Under the pieces are notes generated by a model. That model was not told where the DNA came from. It did not search any database and saw only the letters and a program-made list of their open reading frames with translations. This document shows, piece after piece, positions 37,861 to 47,218 of a stretch of 64,000 nt of DNA. A program made the position numbers and the translations under genes. Within the stretch, counting starts at the first letter, position 1; the number at the start of each line of letters is the position of its first letter. Location: contig CM055109.1 of assembly GCA_029204225.1 (NCBI GenBank), positions 32,934,927 through 32,998,926 on the forward strand. The letters run 5' to 3'. The stretch is from Diphasiastrum complanatum. Lineage: Eukaryota > Streptophyta > Lycopodiopsida > Lycopodiales > Lycopodiaceae.

Positions 37861-37992
37861 AATTGAGCAAGTTGGAAGGCATATCTGTATGACCATATTC
37901 AGCTAAGGACATGGAATAGTCCTAGTATGGTGGACTGGCCCTCCGGTATTTGCGATTATTGGTTATGCCTCAATCTAATTCCATGTCAAGTC
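37860..37992 (+). repeat. Chromovirus LTR, left piece (split by a copia element)
   Basis: It ends ..CCATGTCAAGTC at the copia insertion and continues at 43798 (AAGTCCAGTTTG). The joined sequence resembles the gypsy LTR at 2459-2620 (GATTATTGGTTATGC versus GGTTATTAGTTATGC). The left limit is approximate. Confidence 0.5.
37988..37992 (+). repeat. Target-site duplication AAGTC (left)
   Basis: Identical to 43798-43802 on the other side of the copia element. Confidence 0.9.
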
Positions 37993-38817
37993 TGTGAGAA
38001 ATTGGCAAAAATCTAGCTTGGTATTTTGTATGATAGAAGTTTGTAAGTGAATCTCACATGTGTGGAGGATGTTCCCACGTGTGGAGAATTGTAAAGTGAA
38101 TAAAAAATGTTTGATATAGGGGTCTCATAGAATTTCATAGTCAAGCATTTAGGTGTAGGATGTTGATAGGGTCAAATTTGGCATAGATGGCAAATTATCC
38201 ATTTCCACTTGTAATGCCACTATTGAGCCAAAATAGAGTAGGAGGCCAAACTCGTGCCAATTAGAGTGTAGACAAGTGTTATGCTTTTGTTTGATGAAGT
38301 TTAAGAGTTCCAATAGGATTTAGAGGTGGAACCATGAGTGGTCCAATAGAATTTGAGGTTTGCTTGAAAATGGTCCAATAGAATATAGAGGTGCATGGAT
38401 CAATGGTCCAATAGGATTAAGAGGTAGCAAAGTGTGGTCCAATCATAGTTAAGCGTAGTGGTAGATCGTGGATCTACTAGTATCATTGCACTCCTCATTT
38501 GGATCTAATTGATTTGGTGATTGTGTGGATTTTGAGTGTCATTGGATTTCTAGCTTTCTCTCTCTACCCGAGAGCTCATGATGGTTTTTCTCTCTCTACC
38601 CGAGGAGAGTAGCTTGTTTTTACTTAGAATAATTTTTTAATACTTCCCACACGTGTGAGTGAGAGTCGGAAGTGATTGAATGCATGTAGTAGTGTGTTTT
38701 TGCCATAGATTCAAAGATAGATCTTGAATCTCAATCTAGTCTTGATCTTGGTGCATCTACACACCTTAGGAGATCACAAGTACATGTTGTGGACAGTCCA
38801 CACGTGTGAAATCTACA
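37993..38817 (+). repeat. 5' LTR, copia family 1 (825 bp)
   Basis: It starts TGTGAGAAATTGG and ends GAAATCTACA next to the primer site. It contains CACATGTGTG (38055), CCACGTGTGG (about 38075), CACACGTGTG (38648 and 38799) and two TCTCTCTACCCGAG words near 38565 and 38590. Promoter position was not determined. Confidence 0.93.
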
Positions 38818-38830
38818 TGGTATCAGAGCC
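38818..38830 (+). other. tRNA-Met primer-binding site
   Basis: TGGTATCAGAGCC directly after the LTR end. Confidence 0.93.
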
Positions 38831-39563
38831 TACCTAAGGTTACCATGCATTTTGATTCATTTAAGTGAAAACTCTTGAGCTAGAAATTGTCAAGATCCAC
38901 TTTTCTAGCTATCTTGTCCAATTTTGGATCAAAAGAGATCAATAGGGCATTGATTGGGTCTGATCTGGTACTGTACGGAATCAGGTGCTCAGACACGTGT
39001 GAGGAACATACAATTTCAGTTTGGGAGTTCTCTTTCATGTTTGATCCAAAAGTCTTGCTAGATAGCTTGTTTTGAATCTATGTTTGTCTAGTTTTTGATG
39101 CAATCAGTTTCATTCCATTTGGTTGAGCCAATCAAAAGTTATAAGCTTTTGAAGAGGGTTAGGTAGGGCACCTAGACCTGGGTGGACACATTTGGTTTGG
39201 TCAAGAGATTGCTTGTTTGATCCAAAATCACAGTTGAATGCTTACCAATCTCATCTATATGTGATCTAGGCACTGTTTTGAGATCTTAGCTATTTTGTTT
39301 CATGCAATATCATTGTATTTGAGTCAAATTTGGTTTCTTAGTGTATCTCACACGTGCTAAGACTGTTTGATCCTAACTTTGCCCATACTCCATCATTTGA
39401 TGTGAAGTCGATCTAGTTTTGGAGAGATTGAGAAAGCTAGTGAGAATCATCTCACAGTTTGTTGCAAGATCTTGCATAGGAGATGGTAGCACACCATTAT
39501 TGGATCCTATAGTGAGAGAGAAGCACATTTTTTGTTCATCACTTTTATTTATCTCCACTTTAC

Positions 39564-40262
39564 ATGACTTCAATGGGTTCATCCTTGTTGGAACCAAGTG
39601 AAAGATTGACCACTTCAAATTATTCAATTTGGAAAATGAGGATGGAGTCCATCTTGATCCTTCAAGACGTGATGGACATAGTTCTTGGCCTTGAAGAAGA
39701 ACCACAAGTTCTTCAAGAGGTCCAAAAATACAAAAAGAGAGCTAGGATGGCTCTCCACTACATTAAGATGAATGTCTCTAATGAGATATTGAGGGAGATT
39801 GGTGATTGTTCTACATCCAAGAAAGCTTGGGATTGTCTCAAGTCCATCTACGAGGCTAAGAACACCTCTAGGCTCCTCACTCTTAGAAATCAAATATTCC
39901 AAAGTAGTCAAAAGAGTGATGAGAGTGCATCTAATTATGTTTTGAGAGTCAAGGATATTCATAGGGAGCTTGCATGTATTGGTGACTCAATCAATCAAAG
40001 TGAGCTAGTCCAAGTCATTCTCAATGGCTTGAGAGATGAATATGACAATCTTGTCCAATCCTATGCCATTAAGGAGGAGCTACCAAGTTTGGAGGCCCTT
40101 CAAAGTGTGCTCATTTCTGAAGAATCAAGACAAGAGTACAAACTCTTGAGGATGGACAAGCTATCACTCAATCATGATGATGGTAAAGTTCTATTTGCCA
40201 AGCACAAAGAGAGGAGTAAGAAGCAACACCATCATTTCAGATGGAGAGGAGGAGGAAGATAA
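39564..40262 (+). CDS. Copia Gag, frameshifted near its end
   Basis: It starts MTSMGSSLLEPSERLTTSNY, 734 bases after the primer site, and matches copy B (15104-14118) almost throughout. At about 40236 it lacks 23 bases that copy B has (encoding SNDKAKDQ), so the frame runs into RWRGGGR and stops before the zinc knuckle. The knuckle lies in the next frame. Gag binds the element RNA and builds the particle; this copy's product would lack its nucleic-acid-binding end. Confidence 0.85.
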   Translation: MTSMGSSLLEPSERLTTSNYSIWKMRMESILILQDVMDIVLGLEEEPQVLQEVQKYKKRARMALHYIKMNVSNEILREIGDCSTSKKAWDCLKSIYEAKNTSRLLTLRNQIFQSSQKSDESASNYVLRVKDIHRELACIGDSINQSELVQVILNGLRDEYDNLVQSYAIKEELPSLEALQSVLISEESRQEYKLLRMDKLSLNHDDGKVLFAKHKERSKKQHHHFRWRGGGR

Positions 40263-42108
40263 CTCTCATGCTTCTACTTCAAATCTCAAGAAGAAAAAGA
40301 TCAAGTGCTTTTATTGTAGCAAGAAAGGCCATTATGCCACCAATTGTTTCAAGAAGAAGAATCAACTCAATCAAGCTAACATCACCAATGAGAAAGAAGA
40401 CTATATTGCAAGTGATGGAGAAGGCTCTCTTATGACATCAAGCTTCTCCTCTTCCACCTTAAACAAGAATGACTCATGGTATATTGATAGTGGAGCATCT
40501 TCACATATGTCTGGCTCCAAGCATTTTTTTCCATCTATTATGCCTTATGATGGAGTCAAGAATACCATATACATTGCAAGTAAGCATGAGTGCAATATTG
40601 AAGGAGTAGGTATTATTCCCTTGAAGCTTGCATCTTCTAAAGATCTCTTTCTCAACAATGTTCTTTTTGTCCCAAAGCTTACAAAGAACAGCTTAAGTGT
40701 TGGCCAACTTCTTGATAGTGGCTTTGATTTCAATTTCAATATTGACAATTGTGTGATCAAGAAGGATGGTGAGATCCTTGCATATGGATCAAGATTTGAA
40801 GGCATCTACAAATTGGACCCAAGTGAGAGTGCAAACTCTCTTGATTTTTCTTATATGTCCAATATTTCAAAGGAGGATGATCACACAAGATGCACATATC
40901 TTCTCTCTATGGTGTATGATTATTCCTTATTATTCAAAGCATATGTTGAGAAGAAATTCTCATTGAAGATCAAAGCTTTGAGGAGTATTGGAGCTCTTGA
41001 AGGAATAGCACCATATGAAGTTTTATTCAAGATGAAGCCTAAGGTTGATCACCTTAGTGAACTTGGTAGTGCTTGCTTTGCACATATTCCCTTGGAAACA
41101 AGGAGGAAGGATGATCCAAGCTCATGGATCATGATTGGATACTCATCCATGAAGGAGGCCTTTAGTGCCTTTACACTCTCTATTTCAAAAGTGATTGTGA
41201 ATAGAGATGTCATGTTGCATGAAGATTCAATCTTGGAAGAGGCCGAGATCAAGGCTTCTCAAGAAGCATCACAAGTTATCTTTTTTGAAGATATTCAAGT
41301 CATGATGGGGCCAAGGTGTGAGAAGGATTTTCTTCTTCATATGATTTCAAGAAGATCTTCAAGATGCATGGCCGAGTCTTTATGGATCACCTTACATGGC
41401 AAAGAGGGGCATCTTTCATGTTGTATCTACTACAACACATTCATATATGCCTCTCTTCCTTTGCTTGAAATGCTATCTTGCTTCATTGAATTTTTTGGAT
41501 CTCAAAGTTCAAGAAAAGCTATACTAGTTTTTTATGATGCTTATGGTATGGACATGTTTCTTGTCATTATTGACTTAGATATGTTTCCAATACTTTTTGA
41601 AAGCAAGATATTGTATTGTCAAAAGTATTCTCTTGGTTCTAGTAAGAACAAGATTGAGCTTGGTACTCACTTTTTTGAAAATCATGTTTTCACATGTTTT
41701 GAGGCAAATTGTAAACTCCTCTTGAGATTAAGTGAAGCATCCAAAATGGACACTTACATCCTTGATAGAGTAACTAGCCTAAAAAAGATCAAGGTAGTCT
41801 TTGATATCAAGATTAGATCCATCACGGATATAGTATATTGTATGTGGACTAGTCAAGCTAGAAAGCATAATCTTGATAATCATCATTGTTTCACATCTTA
41901 TGATGTTGATCTCCATGATCCTTATGAGGCTTGGAAGCCTCATATCTCTCTATTTATGGTGCATCCATCATGCAAGTGGAACTTTCAAAGCAAAGATCAT
42001 CATCAAGCATGGAGGAAGCCCATGATCATAGTGGCATATTGGTGGAGCACTCTTCAAAGGCATTGGCAAGAGATCTCTACCAAAGAGATCTTATCATGGA
42101 TATGGTGA
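40240..42108 (+). CDS. Zinc knuckle, protease, integrase remnant and conserved tail ORF
   Basis: A single frame of about 620 residues in Gag's true continuation (the longer open frame starts at 40174, out of phase with Gag). In order: CFYCSKKGHYATNC; protease SWYIDSGASSHMSGSK; pre-integrase segment GVGIIPLKLASSKDLFLNN; integrase remnant FKAYVEKKFSLKIKALRS joined to APYEVLFKMKPKVDHLSEL and ETRRKDDPSSWIMIGYSS; then from about 41370 a roughly 245-residue tail with SLWITLHGKEGHLSC, SQSSRKAILVF, CKLLLRLSEASKMDTYILDR and KEILSWIW at the stop. The tail takes the place of RT/RNase H. I recognise no domain in it. Related tails occur at 12500, 32219, 45112 and 50890. Confidence 0.85.
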   Translation, partial: DGEEEEDNSHASTSNLKKKKIKCFYCSKKGHYATNCFKKKNQLNQANITNEKEDYIASDGEGSLMTSSFSSSTLNKNDSWYIDSGASSHMSGSKHFFPSIMPYDGVKNTIYIASKHECNIEGVGIIPLKLASSKDLFLNNVLFVPKLTKNSLSVGQLLDSGFDFNFNIDNCVIKKDGEILAYGSRFEGIYKLDPSESANSLDFSYMSNISKEDDHTRCTYLLSMVYDYSLLFKAYVEKKFSLKIKALRSIGALEGIAPYEVLFKMKPKVDHLSELGSACFAHIPLETRRKDDPSSWIMIGYSSMKEAFSAFTLSISKVIVNRDVMLHEDSILEEAEIKASQEASQVIFFEDIQVMMGPRCEKDFLLHMISRRSSRCMAESLWITLHGKEGHLSCCIYYNTFIYASLPLLEMLSCFIEFFGSQSSRKAILVFYDAYGMDMFLVIIDLDMFPILFESKILYCQKYSLGSSKNKIELGTHFFENHVFTCFEANCKLLLRLSEASKMDTYILDRVTSLKKIKVVFDIKIRSITDIVYCMWTSQARKHNLDNHHCFTSYDVDLHDPYEAWKPHISLFMVHPSCKWNFQSKDHHQAWRKPMIIVAYWWSTLQRHWQEISTKEILSWIW

Positions 42109-42224
42109 GGGTGATGCTATGATGGATCCCTTGGCTGATCTTCACTTCTTATGCATACCAAAGGATCCACTCAAAAAGATTTACAAACTTGTCAAGTGAT
42201 CTAGTACCTTTCCAAGCTATGTTT

Positions 42225-42231
42225 TGAGGAG
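42225..42231 (+). other. Polypurine tract of the copia element
   Basis: TGAGGAG(TA) directly before the LTR start TATGAGAAATTGG, about 115 bases after the tail ORF stop. The LTR start reads TA where the 5' LTR has TG. Confidence 0.7.
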
Positions 42232-43797
42232 TATGAGAAATTGGCAAAAATCTAGCTTGGTATTTTGTATGATAGAAGTTTGTAAGTGAATCTCACATGT
42301 GTGGAGGATGTTCCCACGTGTGGAGAATTGTAAAGTGAATAAAAAATGTTTGATATAGGGGTCTCATAGAATTTCATAGTCAAGCATTTAGGTGTAGGAT
42401 GTTGATAGGGTCAAATTTGGCATAGATGGCAAATTATCCATTTCCACTTGTAATGCCACTATTGAGCCAAAATAGAGTAGGAGGCCAAACTTGTGCCAAT
42501 TAGAGTGTAGACAAGTGTTATGCTTTTGTTTGATGAAGTTTAAGAGTTCCAATAGGATTTAGAGGTGGAACCATGAGTGGTCCAATAGAATTTGAGGTTT
42601 GCTTGAAAATGGTCCAATAGAATATAGAGGTGCATGGATCAATGGTCCAATAGGATTAAGAGGTAGCAAAGTGTGGTCCAATCATAGTTAAGCATAGTGG
42701 TAGATCGTGGATCTACTAGTATCATTGCACTCCTCATTTGGATCTAATTGATTTGGTGATTGTGTGGATTTTGAGTGTCATTGGATTTCTAGCTTTCTCT
42801 CTCTACCCGAGAGCTCATGATGGTTTTTCTCTCTCTACCCAAGGAGAGCAGCTTGTTTTTACTTAGAATAATTTTTTAATACTTCCCACACGTGTGAGTG
42901 AGAGTGGAAGTGATTGAATGCATGTAGTAGTGTGTTTTTGCCATAGATTCAAAGATAGATCTTGAATCTCAATCTAGTCTTGATCTTGGTGCATCTACAC
43001 ACCTTAGGAGATCACAAGTACATGTTGTGGACAGTCCATGTTGAATTTCACACGTGTGGACTGTCCACTACATGTACTTGTGATCTCCTAAGGTGTGTAG
43101 ATGCACCAAGATCAAGACTAGATTGAGATTCAAGATCAATCTTGAATCCTATGGCAAAAACACACTACCACATGCATTCAATCACTTCCAACTCTCACTC
43201 ACACGTGTGGGAAGTATTCAAAAAATAATCTAAGTAAAAACAAGCTGCTCTCCTCGGGTAGAGAGAGAAAATGCATCATGAGCTCTCAGGTAGAGAGAGA
43301 AAGCTAGAAATTCAATAACTCACAAAATCCATGAAATCACCAAATCAATTAGCTTCAAAATGAGGAGTACAATGATACTAGTAGGTCCACGAGCTACCAC
43401 TATGCTTAACTATGATTGGACCATATTTTGTCACCTCTTGATCCTATTGGATCATTGATCTATGCACCTCTTAATTCTATTGGACTATATTCAAGCACAC
43501 CTCAATTTCCTATTGGACCTCACAAGGTTCCACCTCTAAATCCTATTGGACCTCTTGGAATTCATCAAACAAAAACTTTACACTTGTCTACACTCTAATT
43601 AGCAAGTGTTTAGCCTCTTACTCTATTTTGGCTGAATAGTGGCATTACAAGTGGAAATGAATAATTTGCCATCTATGCCAAATTTATTCCTATCAACATC
43701 CTACACCTAGATGCTTGATGTAAAAAACATAAGACCCCTATATCTAACATAGATAATCTTTTTCAATTCTTCACAGTCCACACATGTGAAATCTACA
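42232..43797 (+). repeat. 3' LTR, copia family 1, split by a solo LTR
   Basis: Left part 42232-43038 and right part 43781-43797 (CACATGTGAAATCTACA) add up to 824 bp, matching the 825-bp 5' LTR. The interruption is a reversed LTR of the same family. Confidence 0.92.
43039..43775 (-). repeat. Solo copia LTR inside another LTR, TSD GTCCA
   Basis: It runs TGTTGAATTTCACACGTG to CAATTCTTCACA, 737 bp, in reverse orientation to its host LTR. It is flanked by GTCCA at 43034-43038 and 43776-43780. Similar to the LTR at 15860-16678. The internal region was lost by LTR-LTR recombination. Confidence 0.92.
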
Positions 43798-44172
43798 AAG
43801 TCCAGTTTGTAACTAATGACCCCCAAACTCTTAAATGAGACATATGGAATATTGCATGTACATGTAATTGTTGTATGCATGTGGACTGCATGAGAGTTGT
43901 GATCTATTCATAGTTGGGTTATATGGGGATTGCATGAGTTCATGCACAAAATTCTACTCTCAATATATTGGAGTATAGATTGTCCGATCGACAACTTGTG
44001 GTTCAGGTTACTAGATGCTCTCTTCTCCTTAAGCATTCACATGGCATGGCTTGGGGGATCCAGGACTGATCTAGGTTTGGATGGGTGGTTTTGCTCCTGC
44101 ATGTCTCCTGTTGTCTTCTCTTATCCTCATCTCAGGGGCTTTCCTTAATGGTCTTTATATTGGTATCAGAGC
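43798..44172 (+). repeat. Chromovirus LTR, right piece, with primer site
   Basis: It begins with the duplication AAGTC and continues the split LTR. CATGGCTTGGGGG near 44045 resembles the gypsy LTR near 2966. At 44161-44172 TGGTATCAGAGC is the tRNA-Met primer site. No gag frame follows before the next element at 44451. Confidence 0.6.
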
Positions 44173-44450
44173 TCAGCTAAGATGCGGTCTTGGATAGGAT
44201 TGGAGACAAGCCATACATCAAGTCGAGAGCACGTGGAATTATGTCCCAGATTGGTGTGCTGAACTCTCAAACGAAAGTCGAGATTTGGATCCTCTAATTC
44301 TTGGTTGAAGCATGTTTGGCAAAAAGGGTGGTAGATTGCATTTCCATCGGTTTGTTTTTGATAATACTGTTTCTAATTACTGTTGACTCACTTCTGATTT
44401 TTTTGATAACCTTGAGAGGTTTCCTATTGATGTAGTATGATTTGTGTATA
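44173..44450. other. Remnant leader after the chromovirus primer site
   Basis: No coding frame. It ends where the truncated copia LTR begins. Confidence 0.45.
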
Positions 44451-44972
44451 TTTGGTGTTGCTTAATGATTAAGGCCAAATGTGGCTCTATAAATACAAAA
44501 AGTGGGAGCTCGTGGTATTGATCATCCCTCTGATCTCACATGTGTGAGGGTGCTTTTTCATGTAATGATTCATCATGCAAAATTGACAGTTGGACAAAAC
44601 CTTCTATTTTGAGCACTTTTGGTCCATTTTTCTTCTATGTAGAGAACTAGGAAAAACTCTTCTAGAAGTGCAAATTCGACTCCCTCAGCTTATTCCACAT
44701 GTGTGAGCAGACTCTACACATGAGATTTGACACCTAATCTCATGATGTGGCTTCATGCAATCTCTAGATTGATGCCATGTGGCATATGACTTAAAAACAT
44801 GATTTTGGCCTTTTTAGCCAATAGAACTTGATTTAAACTATATGTACAAGCTATATGATTGTACTACATAAAAAGTACATTTATTTCACACGTGGTAATA
44901 GGCTCCAAACATGTGTAATCATCCTATATACATAGATTTGGCCTTGACCAAGCATAATTTTTGCATTTTTCA
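44451..44972 (-). repeat. 3' LTR, copia family 2, truncated
   Basis: Matches the first 500 or so bases (minus-strand sense) of the 53549-54378 LTR, from the polypurine tract side. The match starts near GGTGTTGCTTAATGATTA at 44451. The outer part is lost. Confidence 0.82.
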
Positions 44973-45111
44973 TGCTCCTCAAAAATCTAGCTTGGTAGAT
45001 CTAGCTTGATAAAAAACGTGATGATCTTGATCTTGGCTCCATGGGCTGAATTGGTCTTTTCTAGTTCAAAAGGTGTGAAGATCAGCCAATGAGCTTGATG
45101 TTGATTCGAGA

Positions 45112-46053
45112 TCACCATATCCATGATAGTGCTTCTTTGATGTTGACATCTTTGATGAACTTGAGAGCTTTGCACCATCCTAGCACCTCCAAAATTGATT
45201 CCTTCCAAATTTCATGTAGATGCTTGGCCTTGAGGCTTGTTCTTTCTTCATGTGCATGCTCCTCCATGAGGGAATAGAGATTTCTTCTTGACTTATTAGG
45301 ATCACAAAGATCCAACATCATGTTACCACGATCTAGAGAATTAGACTCATCCAAATTGGCAAGACTGTGCATGCTATAATAACAAAGTGTTTGCATCATA
45401 TTTTCATGCTTGTTTACCATGCTAATCTCAAATCCAATGAGGCTAAATACTTCATTATGGAGATAAGTGTCTTTAGAAGATGATTCACTTACTCTCATAT
45501 AGAGTTTACAATTTGCCTCAATACTTGAAAAAAGACAAATTTTTAAACTATGAGTGAACAAATCACTTTTGCTCTTGCATGACTCAAGAGCATACATTTG
45601 ATGAAATAACCATTTGCTTTCTAATTGATTTAAAATCAATTTCAAACTTTTAAGAACATCATCTATGTTCTCAAGAGAGACTTCATACTCAACTAGTATG
45701 GCTTTACTCCAATTCTGAGATGCAATGATCTCACTAAAGCAAATTGATTCATCAAATGACATAAGAGAAGTAAGTATGAGATGTATACCACATGAGATTT
45801 GCTCCTCTTTCCCTTGAAATGTGAGCCACATGGGCTCAACCATGTTTCTTGAGATTCTTTTTGGAATCACAACTTGAGAAGGTCTCTCCTCCTCAATCCT
45901 TGGCACACTTGAACCTTGAGAAGGAATCTCCTCAATCATTGGCACACTTGGACCTTGAGATGACTCCTTAAGATCCTCTTCATGATGCTCCTTCTTGATG
46001 GAAATCCGAGACCTCCATGTCTCATAATGATCACAACAACTATGACCATACAA
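45112..46053 (-). CDS. Conserved copia tail ORF of unknown function, second copy in element
   Basis: An open frame of 313 residues. An N-terminal linker with repeated SQGSSVPRIEE-like words is followed by MWLTFQGKEEQISCGIHL, SQNWSKAILVEYEV, YALESCKSKSDLFTHSLKIC, ANCKLYMRVSESSSKDTYL and a C-terminal KEALSWIW. The order equals that of 41370-42108, whose C-terminus is KEILSWIW. The first residues (HYETWRSRIS) match the end of the preceding tail copy (PYEAWKPHIS), so the start ATG may lie within a longer fused frame. No membrane segment or known motif is evident. Confidence 0.7.
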   Translation of the reverse strand: MYGHSCCDHYETWRSRISIKKEHHEEDLKESSQGPSVPMIEEIPSQGSSVPRIEEERPSQVVIPKRISRNMVEPMWLTFQGKEEQISCGIHLILTSLMSFDESICFSEIIASQNWSKAILVEYEVSLENIDDVLKSLKLILNQLESKWLFHQMYALESCKSKSDLFTHSLKICLFSSIEANCKLYMRVSESSSKDTYLHNEVFSLIGFEISMVNKHENMMQTLCYYSMHSLANLDESNSLDRGNMMLDLCDPNKSRRNLYSLMEEHAHEERTSLKAKHLHEIWKESILEVLGWCKALKFIKDVNIKEALSWIW

Positions 46054-46308
46054 TATGCATCAAGATTACATAAGTCCAAAAATCACCACAACTTGGCATG
46101 ATTTTTCTAATATTGAAATCAAAAGGTATTTCCATCTCAATAAGGCTAACTACTTGCTTATGGATATAAGTGTCCACTTTGGATGCTTCAGTTATTCTTA
46201 TAAGAAGTTCACAACTTGCCTTTAAGATTGAAAACTTACAATTTTCATCTTTATGAATGAACACATCATTCATGATCTTATTGAAACCATAAGATCCTAC
46301 ATTATGAA
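46054..46308 (-). pseudogene. Conserved tail ORF, first copy, distal part
   Basis: The minus strand reads YGFNKIMNDVFIHKDE, then CELLIRITEASKVDTYIHKQ and IPFDFNIRKIMPSCG, matching CKLLLRLSEASKMDTYILDR and VFDIKIRSI at 41720-41820. Its upstream part lies at 50883-51105 beyond the inserted element. Confidence 0.72.
46304..46308 (+). repeat. Target-site duplication ATGAA (left)
   Basis: Identical to 50883-50887 across the inserted element. Confidence 0.92.
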
Positions 46309-47008
46309 TGTGAAAGTACTGTACTTTAGGACCATAAATGGATCTACAAAAGATCCACAAGAGTGATTGGATGCTTGCTTAACAATCTATCAAAAAACTA
46401 GACACAAAAAAGTTGATCTAGATTGGCAATTTGACAAACAACAAGCATTAACAATCAAAAGCATTGATAAACATTGAAATCCGAGCCCACACGTGTGTAC
46501 TACAGGCTGTATACGGCCTTCAACCTGAGAAACAAGTAGAAATTGATTTGGTTTCATTTGGATCACAAAAACTCAATGTACATAGTGAACTTGCTTGAGA
46601 TTGCCAATGAGCTCCAAAAATTTTCTATCTTCTCACTATGGAGAGAGGGAATACATAGCAAATTCGACTTCCTTATTGAAGTTAGGTGGATTTCCAGCAT
46701 GTAATAAGGAAGTTAACTCACTCTCCTTGACCTAAAATGAAACCCTAGTCTATTTCCTAGAGTTATGCTTGGTAGGTAGCTAGTTGGTCAAATTTTCACC
46801 TTAAACTTAGGTGTAGGTCCTATAAAGTAGGGATGACCACCAAATAGACATGACCAACTCTCTTGACTTGACCTAACCTACATTAGGATGGGTTTCCCAT
46901 GTGGCATCATGGCCTCACATGTGTGGGACCCACTTGTGTACACAATTTACACTATTCTACATGGTTTTTAATCAAGCTAGATTTGCCAATTTTTGGCAAT
47001 TCTTCACA
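46309..47008 (-). repeat. 3' LTR, copia family 3 (700 bp)
   Basis: TGTGAAAGTACTG to GCAATTCTTCACA. It holds CACACGTGTG at 46488-46497 and CACATGTGTGGG near 46917. Confidence 0.93.
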
Positions 47009-47021
47009 CTCCTCCTCAAAT
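47009..47021 (-). other. Polypurine tract of the family 3 element
   Basis: The minus strand reads TTTGAGGAGGAG immediately before the LTR start TGTGAAGAATTG. Confidence 0.8.
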
Positions 47022-47067
47022 TTAGCTTGATCTATTTACAACTCTCTTGATAGATCAATGAAAGCTT

Positions 47068-47215
47068 TTAGAAGTGTCTAAAAAATCCAGCTACAAAGAA
47101 GGAACTTTTGAGACTCCAATAGAGAATGATGTCCATGAAGGATCTTTCACCACCTCTTAGAGGATCCCTTACAAGATGTTCCATAAATGTGTCTATATAC
47201 ATGTAGCACACTTCA
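47068..47215 (-). pseudogene. Copia RT-RNase H connection remnant
   Basis: YIDTFMEHLVRDPLRGGERS and FMDIILYWSL correspond to VETPMEQDV and SFIDITLYRQIIGSLMW of the copia fragment at 11825, and to EHHVRDPNGG near 58900. About 45 residues are all that is left of RT. Confidence 0.7.
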
Positions 47216-47218
47216 AAA

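Larger units (their letters stand above)
37993..43797 (+). mobile_element. Complete non-autonomous copia element (family 1)
   Basis: LTR 37993-38817, tRNA-Met primer site 38818-38830, gag 39564-40262, protease/integrase-remnant/tail ORF to 42108, polypurine tract near 42225-42231, LTR 42232-43797 (itself holding a 737-bp solo LTR). A 5-bp duplication AAGTC flanks it. By eye the LTRs differ at only about seven places over 820 bp, so insertion was recent. Integrase core, RT and RNase H are absent, so enzymes must come from a partner element. Confidence 0.93.

Noticed and set aside
40174-40262. Possible programmed frameshift between Gag and the downstream frame of the 38-kb element
   Set aside because: Copy B encodes Gag and knuckle in one frame and has 23 extra bases here, so a deletion explains it. 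No slippery site is seen.
44161-44450. Start of a gag gene after the chromovirus primer site
   Set aside because: All frames are closed and no Gag residues are recognisable before the next element.
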